From Bacteroidota bacterium (GTDB taxonomy: Bacteria > Bacteroidota > Bacteroidia > Bacteroidales > Lentimicrobiaceae): DNA of 64,000 nt. Location: positions 1 to 64,000 of the forward strand of contig WSXX01000006.1 in assembly GCA_009773515.1 (NCBI GenBank). Direction: 5' to 3'. Each line of letters opens with the position of its first letter. Within the stretch, counting starts at the first letter, position 1. Below the pieces are notes generated by a model that searched no databases, was not told the origin of the DNA, and worked only from the letters and a program-made list of their open reading frames with translations. A program made the position numbers and the translations under genes. Shown here piece after piece: positions 1 through 7,922 of the stretch.

Positions 1-81
1 TCTTTAGAAACTAGCACAAGGCCGTTTTGAAGTACAAAGGTAAAAAAAATATCAGATTTTGATTGGATATTAACACAGAAT

Positions 82-180
82 CTCCGCTCAGTGTGACATT
101 CGCGATAGGTGAGTATTTATTCTTTTTAATGCGCGCACTATCAATCACATACAATGTCATCCTGAGCGGAGTCGAAGGAT
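82..180. repeat. REP-like inverted repeat, copy 1
   Basis: Two arms, 82-100 and 153-171, are inverted copies of each other (17 of 19 bases), built on the core CTGAGCGGAGTCGAAG and its complement. A shorter GATAG/CTATC pair lies inside. The same core recurs at 37994-38036. From memory, short palindromes with this core are common between genes in Bacteroidota genomes. The reading frame that enters from position 63 crosses this element, so that part is unlikely to be coding. Confidence 0.75.
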
Positions 181-200
181 TTTTTTTAAAATTTAAACCT

Positions 201-950
201 ATGTTGAAACCCGCCACCACCATTGACGAAGTCATCTCAACGCTTCAGCAAATCATAAACAACGAGGTTAATCAAAATAACCCGCTTGCATATTTCCCTG
301 CGCTATATCGGTTGGTTACCATTAGAGTAAAAGAAGGCATCGCAAATAATGAATTTGAAGATGGTAAAAGAATGGAAAAACTCGATGTTTTATTCGCCAA
401 CAGATACATTGATGCTTATATCGCTTTTAAGACCAAAAAGCCGTATACAGGTTCCTGGCGCATTGTTTTTGAAGCACAGCAAAGACCATTGCTTATTCTT
501 CAGCATTTATTGCTTGGTATGAATGCCCATATCAATCTTGATCTGGCAATTGCTGCTTCAGAAACCATGAAAGGAAATAATCTGGCTGCTCTGTTAAATG
601 ATTTCAACACCATCAACCGATTGCTTTCCGAAATGTCAGATAAAGTTCAGATGCAGATCAGCAAAGTTTCACCTTTGCTTGGATTGCTTGACCGATGGGC
701 AGGTAAAACCGATACTTTTCTGGTGAATTTCAGTATAACTGCAGCCCGCGACGGCGCCTGGAAAAGTGCCGGAGAATTTCATAAGGCTGGAATTTCTGCT
801 ATCCTGACTTCACGCGATAAGAAAATATCTGCATTAGGACTTCAACTGATACATCCCAACAGCAAGTGGGTGAGGGGATTGGTTTCGGGAATCCGTTTGG
901 TTGAAAACAAGAATGTAAGAAAAGTTGTGGAAGTGATTTCTGAAGCGTGA
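201..950 (+). CDS. DUF5995 family protein
   Basis: A 249-residue soluble protein with no signal peptide or membrane segment. The central stretch around LLGMNAHINLDLA, with conserved His and Asn, resembles the DUF5995 family, whose function is unknown. I chose the ATG at 201 because the in-frame extension back to 63 runs through the palindromic repeat and gives a low-complexity tail. It converges with the nucleoid-associated protein gene, leaving only 21 bases between the stops and no clear terminator. The family call rests on motif memory; that the gene is real is well supported by length and composition. Confidence 0.75.
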   Translation: MLKPATTIDEVISTLQQIINNEVNQNNPLAYFPALYRLVTIRVKEGIANNEFEDGKRMEKLDVLFANRYIDAYIAFKTKKPYTGSWRIVFEAQQRPLLILQHLLLGMNAHINLDLAIAASETMKGNNLAALLNDFNTINRLLSEMSDKVQMQISKVSPLLGLLDRWAGKTDTFLVNFSITAARDGAWKSAGEFHKAGISAILTSRDKKISALGLQLIHPNSKWVRGLVSGIRLVENKNVRKVVEVISEA

Positions 951-971
951 TATCAAACCGGCAATTGACGA

Positions 972-2042
972 TTAACTTTCCTCTTTAAAGAAAAGCCTGT
1001 AATAATCCATTCCCCGTTCCTCGTCATAACCTTTTTCAATGTTATCACGGTTTCCGTGTACATAAATGTGAAAGTTCTTATCAAGCTTGATGATGCTTTT
1101 ATAAACCTTTGACTGCTTTTTAACTGCCTGCCCCGAAATATCAAAATCGTCGTTGATTTTCACCTCACGTTCTGCTTCAAAATCACGGCGGTATTCATTA
1201 AAGGTTTCTATCACCTCTGGTTGTTCAAACACCTCACTAACAAACTCTTCCATCACAAAATTATCATTTTCCTTAAAGAATTTCATTGATTTATTAAGCA
1301 GTTCAGCTTGTCCGGGTTTATCAATCTGAAAAGACTCAGGGAGTTTCTCAGTAACGAATTGTTTGCAAAGTGTAAGTGTCTGGCTGGTTTGAAAATACTC
1401 ATCATTTCTCTGGCGAAGGTTAAGAAAACTATCCATCCAGTATTGAGCATCGCTGCCTTTGCTCAGGTTATCGACAGATACCACTACAAAGCCGTTTTCG
1501 CGTTCAGTATTAAAAATCAGACAACCTTTATCAAGCTTATTGATATTGATGCCGTCTTCGTGATCAATAGTGAAATTATCAGAAGTAGGGTAAACTTTCA
1601 GAAAAGTTTCGCGCGATTCAGATTTAAAAAGACCAATCGCATCAACTTCCTCACCATCAACCATAAGATTTTGAAAATAAGCTACATAAAACTCCCCGGC
1701 TTTTACTTTGGGATGAACCGAATTCTCGTAAAGGTGGTTAGCCAGATTTACTGAATTCAGGTAAAAACTTCCCGGCTCATCGAAAACAGAGCAGGCAAAA
1801 TGATATACTTCGTTGAGGTTCAGGTCGGCATCGTGGTGAAGATTGAAATACTCATTATTCTTGAAAGGAGACAAAAAATACCTGATCAGCAGATCACGGA
1901 TTGCTTCACTAAGTTGAATGGGTGATTTTGAGAACTTTATACCTTCTTCACGGCTTTTGTTGCCGGTTTTATGTATAACAAGTTTTTCCAGAATAGCTTC
2001 TTCACTGATGATCATATGGCTGATTGTTAATCGGTTAGGCAT
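972..2042 (-). CDS. nucleoid-associated protein (NdpA/YejK-like)
   Basis: A 356-residue protein that resembles the 37-kDa nucleoid-associated protein family (PF04245) in its Bacteroidota form. The N-terminal LEKLVIHKTGNKSREEGI block, with its VGNK-like motif, is the family hallmark, followed by a region around FYVAYFQN and DAIGLFKS and a charged C-terminus. Family members bind DNA or nucleoid, but the precise role is not known. A second ATG at 2015 begins just before the conserved block and fits family alignments as well as 2042 does. Its upstream region (2143-2305) carries a hairpin and terminator on the same strand, which may attenuate this gene. Confidence 0.85.
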   Translation of the reverse strand: MPNRLTISHMIISEEAILEKLVIHKTGNKSREEGIKFSKSPIQLSEAIRDLLIRYFLSPFKNNEYFNLHHDADLNLNEVYHFACSVFDEPGSFYLNSVNLANHLYENSVHPKVKAGEFYVAYFQNLMVDGEEVDAIGLFKSESRETFLKVYPTSDNFTIDHEDGININKLDKGCLIFNTERENGFVVVSVDNLSKGSDAQYWMDSFLNLRQRNDEYFQTSQTLTLCKQFVTEKLPESFQIDKPGQAELLNKSMKFFKENDNFVMEEFVSEVFEQPEVIETFNEYRRDFEAEREVKINDDFDISGQAVKKQSKVYKSIIKLDKNFHIYVHGNRDNIEKGYDEERGMDYYRLFFKEES

Positions 2043-2142
2043 TTAGAAATTTACATGCAATGATAAACATTTACTGACTTAAAGACAAATATTTAATGAC
2101 CAGCAAAGGAAATTTGCCACATTCTTTTCTGTATCCGGCCAT

Positions 2143-2182
2143 AAAAAAAAGTCTCCGCATTCAAGCTATAATCTGAAGACTT
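2143..2182 (-). terminator. intrinsic terminator upstream of the nucleoid-associated protein gene
   Basis: Read on the minus strand, AAGTCTTC pairs with GGAGACTT, with an inner TTCA/TGAA pair, and the stem is followed by eight or more T. No minus-strand coding gene lies just upstream of it. It therefore ends either a small RNA or a leader transcript before the gene that starts at 2042. Confidence 0.6.
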
Positions 2183-2353
2183 ATCAAGTAAGATTGTATT
2201 TTAGCAAACTGTTTTGAATCAGATTGACATCCCGAGAATATTTTCTGTGCATTTCTGCGGATATCTATATCCTGATATAGCAAGTTCAATATCTGGATTC
2301 AAAACACTGAATAACATGTTGTTAAAACTTTCATCTCAACAAACACTTTACTT
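2183..2353 (-). promoter_or_regulatory. structured intergenic element, possible attenuator or small RNA
   Basis: Perfect 10-base arms GTTTTGAATC (2211-2220) and GATTCAAAAC (2296-2305) enclose a partly paired region. The stem continues with AGAT and TGA pairs. Inside are two overlapping palindromes, 2259-2272 and 2265-2280, that cannot form together. On the minus strand the element is followed by the terminator at 2143-2182, so hairpin plus terminator precede the gene at 2042. I found no consensus TAnnTTTG promoter feeding it on that strand. On the plus strand it would lie just upstream of, or within, the leader of the dipeptidase gene. Confidence 0.4.
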
Positions 2354-4090
2354 ATGAAGATTCGAATCACACTTCTGATTATAATGATTTCCTTCCTGAG
2401 CTTTCAGGGCATTACCTGCACCAATTACCTTGTAACCAAAGGAGCTTCCACCGATGGAAGTACCATGATAAGCTACGCAGCAGACTCTCATATCCGCTAT
2501 GGCGAATTATACTGGAGGCCCGCCGGCGACTGGCCGGAAGGAAGCATGATCACCTTATATGACCGTGGCACCGCCAAACCTTTGGGACAGATTCCTCAGC
2601 CAGCTCAAACCTATCAGGTTATTGGTTTTATGAATGAGCATCAGGTTGCCATTGGTGAAACTACTTTTGATGGCCGCCTGGAACTGGTTGATACTACAGG
2701 AATAGTTGATTATGGCAGTCTGATGTTTCTGGCTATGCAACGTTCAAAAACTGCCCGCGAAGCCATTCAGGTTATTGCAGAACTCGTTGAAAAATACGGT
2801 TATGCAAGCTCCGGTGAATCGTTTTCGATCGCCGATGCAAACGAAGTCTGGATTATGGAAATTATGGGCAAAGGAAACCGTATGGTGCTTGATAAAAAAT
2901 CCAAAAAGATGGTAAATGCCGACAGAGGAGCTGTTTGGGTTGCTATCCGTATTCCTGACGGATACATTTCAGCCCATGCCAATCATGCCCGTATTACAAA
3001 TTTTCCACTTGAAAATGGCAAAACTTCCATCAGCAGTAAAAACTTTAAACTTCTGAACCAACCTGATATTGAGGTAGTTTACGCACATGATGTCATTTCA
3101 TTTGCGCGCACAAAACAGTATTTCACCGGAAAAGACAGCGAATTCAGTTTCAGCGATGTATATGCGCCGCTTAACTTTGGTGCTGCCCGGTTTTGTGAGC
3201 TCAGGGTATGGTCAATGTTTAATCAGGTAAACAGTGAAATGCACAAATATTACGATTATGCCGCAGGTGCACTTGATAATGAAAGAATGCCGCTTTACAT
3301 CAAGCCCGATCGTAAGCTCAGCGTGCAGGATCTCATGAATTTTAAACGTGATTATCTGCAGGGCACTACACTTGATATGTCGCAGGATATCGGCGCTGGT
3401 CCGTTTGGTCTGCCTTACCGCTGGCGCCCACTCACCTGGAAATATGAAGGTAAAGAGTACTTTAACGAAAGGGTGACAGCAACACAGCAAACAGGTTTTT
3501 CATTTATTGCCCAGATGCGAAACTGGTTGCCTGACCACATTGGTGGAATCTTCTGGTTTGGTGTTGACGATGCCGGCTCAACAGTTTATATGCCGTTTTA
3601 CTGTGGAATTCAAAGTGTTACAAACTGCGTAGCCGAAGGAAACGGAGATATTCTCACTTATTCCGAATCATCTGCTTTCTGGGTGTTTAACAGAGTGGCG
3701 CATTTTACCTATCTTTTTTACAACCGCGTAATGCCTGACCTGAAGAAACTGCAAACAGAACTTGAAAATCAGTTTATTGCTGAAGTTCAGGAAGTTGATC
3801 GCAAAGCCAACGAAATGTACAAATCAGATCCCGACAGGGCCCGCGAACACCTTACCGCTTATTCCGGAAAAACTGCTGAAACTACCGTTGCCCGTTGGCG
3901 TAAACTTGGTGAATTTCTGTTGGTAAAGTATCTCGATGGAAATGTGAAAAAGGAAAAAGACGGAGAATTTCTGCGCAATCCATGGGGTTATCCCCAACCT
4001 CCTTCATTTCCCGGTTACCCGGATGCATGGAAACAAAAAGTGATAGAACAAACCGGTGACAGATTGTTGACACCTGAAGAGAAAAAATAG
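2354..4090 (+). CDS. C69-family dipeptidase (secreted)
   Basis: A 578-residue peptidase of family C69 (formerly U34), an Ntn-hydrolase that cleaves dipeptides. The signal peptide (about residues 1-21) is followed at once by C22-T-N, the Cys that becomes the N-terminal nucleophile after processing. The following GASTDGSTMISYAADSH is the family signature. Later conserved stretches include the STDG-type region and a long C-terminal helical part. The signal peptide implies periplasmic or surface action. It stands alone, with a strong terminator just downstream at 4132-4165. Homologues are typical of Bacteroidales. Confidence in family is high; substrate range is not readable. Confidence 0.93.
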   Translation: MKIRITLLIIMISFLSFQGITCTNYLVTKGASTDGSTMISYAADSHIRYGELYWRPAGDWPEGSMITLYDRGTAKPLGQIPQPAQTYQVIGFMNEHQVAIGETTFDGRLELVDTTGIVDYGSLMFLAMQRSKTAREAIQVIAELVEKYGYASSGESFSIADANEVWIMEIMGKGNRMVLDKKSKKMVNADRGAVWVAIRIPDGYISAHANHARITNFPLENGKTSISSKNFKLLNQPDIEVVYAHDVISFARTKQYFTGKDSEFSFSDVYAPLNFGAARFCELRVWSMFNQVNSEMHKYYDYAAGALDNERMPLYIKPDRKLSVQDLMNFKRDYLQGTTLDMSQDIGAGPFGLPYRWRPLTWKYEGKEYFNERVTATQQTGFSFIAQMRNWLPDHIGGIFWFGVDDAGSTVYMPFYCGIQSVTNCVAEGNGDILTYSESSAFWVFNRVAHFTYLFYNRVMPDLKKLQTELENQFIAEVQEVDRKANEMYKSDPDRAREHLTAYSGKTAETTVARWRKLGEFLLVKYLDGNVKKEKDGEFLRNPWGYPQPPSFPGYPDAWKQKVIEQTGDRLLTPEEKK

Positions 4091-4131
4091 GCGGAAAAGG
4101 GAATTATTAAACTCCGGACTTTGTTTTCCAG

Positions 4132-4165
4132 GCCCTCATCTTTTCGATAGATGAGGGCTTTTTTT
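4132..4165 (+). terminator. intrinsic terminator after the C69 dipeptidase
   Basis: GCCCTCATC (4132-4140) pairs perfectly with GATGAGGGC (4150-4158), with a nine-base loop and seven T at 4159-4165. Confidence 0.9.
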
Positions 4166-4175
4166 GGACTGATGG

Positions 4176-4886
4176 CTAAAATAACTCCTGTTTAAACCCA
4201 AAACTATCCAGTCCTTCCTTAATACATTCGCTCCAAAGTTTATAGCCTGCGCGATTAAGATGCAACATATCATTCAAAAACAATTCTTCATATGGCAATC
4301 CATTCTCATTCAGGAATTTATGACTGGTTTGTAGAAAAAAAAGATTTTCTTTCTTCTCGCAATATTCACTGATCAATTTGTTTGCTTCACTGATTTGCGG
4401 CCAGACTTTCCAACGCGATGGGGTAGGAGTAACCTCAATCCAGATAACCGGTACATCCGGATGGCTCTTTCTTATCTGTTTGACTGTCAGTTTAAAAAGG
4501 TTTAGAACCTCTTCCGGTGAAATATCATTTACATCACAGGTTATATCGTTTGCAATAAAGAGAGCAATGGCACCACACTTATGCGGACTGACAATCCGGT
4601 GAGCATAATACACAAAATCAGACAATTTTGCACCTCCATATCCGCGTGCAATGGCTTGATATGGAAGCATATCTGTAGCAACGCTATCCCAAAGTCTCAC
4701 ACTTGAACTTCCGGTAAAAAGAATGGTATTTTCGCTTTCAGAAACAGGAAGTGCCTCAAGTCCTCTAACTTCGCTTTCCCATTTGGCAACTTCAGGATTC
4801 CGGACAAGTTTATTTACCGGGTTGCAGGAACTGAAAAGAATTGCAAAAACAGTCAGGCCCAGGAAAATCAGAGTGAGCTTTTTCAT
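4176..4886 (-). CDS. SGNH/GDSL-family lipoprotein esterase
   Basis: A 236-residue lipoprotein with a hydrophobic leader ending in the lipobox LFSSC. It has the SGNH hydrolase blocks: FTGSSSVRLW (block I nucleophile Ser), GYGGAKL (block II Gly), IAND (block III Asn) and DMLHLN near the C-terminus (block V Asp and His). Members hydrolyse esters or acetyl groups on lipids and glycans. The ATG shares one base with the stop codon of the upstream acyl-CoA synthetase gene (TAATG), so translation is probably coupled. The link to acetate metabolism, possibly release of acetyl groups, is inference only. Confidence 0.85.
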   Translation of the reverse strand: MKKLTLIFLGLTVFAILFSSCNPVNKLVRNPEVAKWESEVRGLEALPVSESENTILFTGSSSVRLWDSVATDMLPYQAIARGYGGAKLSDFVYYAHRIVSPHKCGAIALFIANDITCDVNDISPEEVLNLFKLTVKQIRKSHPDVPVIWIEVTPTPSRWKVWPQISEANKLISEYCEKKENLFFLQTSHKFLNENGLPYEELFLNDMLHLNRAGYKLWSECIKEGLDSFGFKQELF

Positions 4887-6934
4887 TATTCTTTTTCCAG
4901 CCTGATTCTTGCATCAACAGCAACAACACCTTTCATATTTCCGAGCAGGGGATTAATATCCATTTCGGCAATCTCAGGCGCTTCTTCGCAAAGCGCAGAC
5001 AACCTAACAATTGCATCAGCAAAAGCTTCTTCATTAACACCTTCCTGACCGCGGATACCCTGGATTATTTTGTATGATTTCAGACTACGGATCATCTCTC
5101 CAGCTTCTATATGTGACACAGGAGAAAGTGAAGCCTGCACGTCCTTTAAAACCTCGATAAATATACCACCAAGGCCACAAAGTATCATGTGTCCGAATTT
5201 TGGCTCTGCTTTGGCACCTGCAAAGATTTGTGTGCCCGATAACATTGGCTGAATCAGAATCGCTGTTGTATCCTTGATCTGAATCATACGGTTAAATTCC
5301 TGAAAAACTGAATTGTCGTCTTTCACATTCAACACAACTCCGCCAACGTCGGATTTATGAACCGGCCCCACAACTTTCATTACAACAGGGAATCCCATTT
5401 TTTTTGCTGAATTGATGGCATCCAACGCACTTGTCACAACAGCTTCACCTGCACGGGGAATTCCGGCTGCATCAAGCAATTGCTGCACTTTTTCCGGATC
5501 AAGGTATCCATCTGAAGCTTCATCAATCAATCTTCGGATGGCTGTCTTATCAATTTCGGGTTGTTTTACTGTTTCAGCAGGTGGCGGTGTATTGTAAACC
5601 TTTGCCAGCGCATTGCCAAAAACAACCTCATCGGGGAAATTTATCCTACCCAACGATAAGAAAAAGCTTATTTCATTTTTAACATTAACAACAGATGGAA
5701 GAATCGGAAAAATAGGTTTTCTACAGGTCTTCATCTTTTCATCCAGAAGCTTATACACATCGTAAACTTCAGTAAGGCCGGGGCTTCCGAAAATTACCGC
5801 CATTGCATCAACCTGCTCAAATTCATTGTCACAATAATCGATAATATCACCCAGATTTGCAGCAGTTCCTGTTGCCAGAAAATCAATTGGATTGGCAACC
5901 GAAGAACCAGGAAGCAGTTTCGCCAACAATTCCGGGCTTTCAATATGAGGAACTTCCAGACCATTGTTCGACAAAGCATCGGTCAGCATCACAGCAGGTC
6001 CACCGGCATGTGTGATGATGGCTATATTCTTACCAGTAAGCGGTTTGTGCATAAAAATAGCAGCCACAGTGGCCAGTTCTTCACGCCCGTAGCACCTCAC
6101 AATTCCCGCTTTACGGAAAAGAGCATCCACTGCTGAATCGCTGCTTGCAAGCGCTCCTGTATGAGACGATGCAGCCCGGCTGCCGGCCGATGAACTTCCT
6201 GATTTGATAGCAGCAATGCGGCATCCCTTTTTTATGAGCGATGCAGCATGTTTCAGCAACAGATCAGGCTTGTTGATACTCTCAATATAGAGCAGCTTAA
6301 CTTTTGAACTGTTTTCCGGATCAAAATGCTCATCCATATACTGAAGCACTTCTTCAACACCCATTTGGGCACTATTGCCGACAGAATAAACACTCGCAAA
6401 TGAAAGTCCGTTAGGCATCGCTGATTCCATAATAAACACAGCAGTGGCTCCTGATCCTGAAATAAAGTCAACACCCTTGGGGTCAAGTTTCGGAATTGGC
6501 GTGGTAAATACAGAGGTATGAAAAGGATTCATAACACCAATACAATTGGGACCGATTAAACAGCCATTAACACTGTTTATGGTGTCAACAATCTGTTGTT
6601 CGAGAACAGCGCCGGCTTCACTTTCTTCATGAAACCCGGCTGAAAGAATTATAAAAGCCCTGGTCTTTTTATCCTTTGCAAGCAACTCAACGGTATCCGG
6701 ACAAAATTTTGCAGCTATTGCAAGAATAGCAAGGTCACACTCAGGCAGATCATTGGGATTCTGATAACATTTTATGCCCTGAATTTCAGTTTCTTTAGGA
6801 TTAGTAACATAAAGATTTCCTATAAAACCTTGATCGAGAAGGTTCTTCAGTACTTTTCCGCCTGGCTTGGTTGTGTCGTTTGATCCTCCGATAACTACGA
6901 TGCTTTTCGGATTGATAAGTTGCTGGTTTATCAT
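4886..6934 (-). CDS. acetate/acyl-CoA ligase, ADP-forming, fused alpha-beta
   Basis: A 682-residue fused ADP-forming acyl-CoA synthetase, which converts acyl-CoA, ADP and phosphate to the free acid and ATP. Order of domains: CoA-binding Rossmann domain (about 1-130, with VVIGGSND and IGPNCIG), succinyl-CoA-ligase-like domains (about 150-450) with the phosphorylatable His258 in SSHTGALASS, and an ATP-grasp domain (about 470-682) with the second-site His in VHKSDVGGVV. This enzyme type yields ATP in fermenting anaerobes. It may accept acetyl-, propionyl- or branched acyl-CoA; the substrate cannot be read. It is the first gene of a two-gene unit with the SGNH lipoprotein. Confidence 0.93.
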   Translation of the reverse strand: MINQQLINPKSIVVIGGSNDTTKPGGKVLKNLLDQGFIGNLYVTNPKETEIQGIKCYQNPNDLPECDLAILAIAAKFCPDTVELLAKDKKTRAFIILSAGFHEESEAGAVLEQQIVDTINSVNGCLIGPNCIGVMNPFHTSVFTTPIPKLDPKGVDFISGSGATAVFIMESAMPNGLSFASVYSVGNSAQMGVEEVLQYMDEHFDPENSSKVKLLYIESINKPDLLLKHAASLIKKGCRIAAIKSGSSSAGSRAASSHTGALASSDSAVDALFRKAGIVRCYGREELATVAAIFMHKPLTGKNIAIITHAGGPAVMLTDALSNNGLEVPHIESPELLAKLLPGSSVANPIDFLATGTAANLGDIIDYCDNEFEQVDAMAVIFGSPGLTEVYDVYKLLDEKMKTCRKPIFPILPSVVNVKNEISFFLSLGRINFPDEVVFGNALAKVYNTPPPAETVKQPEIDKTAIRRLIDEASDGYLDPEKVQQLLDAAGIPRAGEAVVTSALDAINSAKKMGFPVVMKVVGPVHKSDVGGVVLNVKDDNSVFQEFNRMIQIKDTTAILIQPMLSGTQIFAGAKAEPKFGHMILCGLGGIFIEVLKDVQASLSPVSHIEAGEMIRSLKSYKIIQGIRGQEGVNEEAFADAIVRLSALCEEAPEIAEMDINPLLGNMKGVVAVDARIRLEKE

Positions 6935-7059
6935 GATAATGAGCTATTTAAAAATACTTGTGTTTGGATTACCATTTCAGATAATCTGCTGCGAAGGTAT
7001 AAAAAGGAAAATTACTGAAAGAGATCAAACGAGGAAACCAGCCAAATAAAGGGAAATAT

Positions 7060-7821
7060 TTATTTGATGAATGGCACAAATACCGGAGTTCTGGCTTTAT
7101 ACTCTTCCCAGTCAGCGCGGCCTTCATATTTCTTTTCAAGCATTGGAACACCTGAAATATAGCGCAATAGCCACGTTATTACCAACGGGCTGAGTATAGT
7201 ATAAATTCCATCAATAACAGGAACGGCCATCAGCCATATTCCCCACCAAAGCAGTGCTTCGCCAAAATAATTCGGATGACGTGTGTATTTCCACAATCCT
7301 GTTGTGATGATCTTTCCTGAATTTGCAGGATCTTTCTTAAAAGCTTTCATCTGGAAATCTCCGACAACCTCAAAAATAAAACCTGTCAGAAATATCAGAA
7401 TCCCAAATATATCAATCATCCCAAATTCAACTGAAGAACCTTGATTAATATGAAGTACAGGCCATACAATCACCAACATAAAAAATCCCTGAAGCATAAA
7501 AACCTGCAAAAAACTCCGCAGTACAAAGTTTTTCCATGTTCGTCGCCAGTTGGCATAGCGAAAATCTTCACCACGTCCTTTATTTCTTAGAAAGATATGA
7601 ATTGACAACCGCAATCCCCAGATCAGAATCATCATTCCGACAATAATCTTTTTTGCATCGAATGAATCTGACTTCCACAGGCTAAGAATCGTCAATAAAA
7701 TAAACCCGATACCCCAGAATATATCTACAATGGAATTATCCTTTAAGATCAATGCGAGTAAAAAAACGGATGACATGTAAACAAAAATCATCAGCATTGC
7801 AGGAAGGAGGTATTCAAACAT
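7060..7821 (-). CDS. DUF1295 / steroid-reductase-like membrane protein
   Basis: A 253-residue integral membrane protein with about six hydrophobic segments, such as residues 1-20. Its C-terminal signature LWKYTRHPNYFGEALLWWG is typical of DUF1295 and the isoprenylcysteine methyltransferase/steroid 5-alpha-reductase fold, in which such a loop binds the cofactor. The reaction is unknown. I chose the ATG at 7821, which starts MFEYLLPAML. An upstream ATG at 7845 adds only eight residues. The gene is monocistronic or weakly linked to neighbours. Confidence 0.88.
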   Translation of the reverse strand: MFEYLLPAMLMIFVYMSSVFLLALILKDNSIVDIFWGIGFILLTILSLWKSDSFDAKKIIVGMMILIWGLRLSIHIFLRNKGRGEDFRYANWRRTWKNFVLRSFLQVFMLQGFFMLVIVWPVLHINQGSSVEFGMIDIFGILIFLTGFIFEVVGDFQMKAFKKDPANSGKIITTGLWKYTRHPNYFGEALLWWGIWLMAVPVIDGIYTILSPLVITWLLRYISGVPMLEKKYEGRADWEEYKARTPVFVPFIK

Positions 7822-7870
7822 AATTTCAGGGTTTAATGTTAACACAAATATAACAGATTACAGCTAAAGT

Positions 7871-7904
7871 AAAAAGCCGGAAACACCATTGCATTTCCGG
7901 CTTT
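7871..7904 (-). terminator. intrinsic terminator after the DegV gene
   Basis: AAAGCCGGAAA (7873-7883) and TTTCCGGCTTT (7894-7904) form a perfect 11-bp stem. On the minus strand it is followed by a run of T. Confidence 0.85.
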
Positions 7905-7922
7905 CTATATAAAAAATGGAAT

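Noticed and set aside
63-200. N-terminal extension of the DUF5995 reading frame
   Set aside because: It crosses the palindromic repeat and does not resemble the family; the ATG at 201 is the better start.
1308-1754. 148-codon open frame antisense to the nucleoid-associated protein gene
   Set aside because: Shadow of the conserved gene; no start signal or family resemblance.
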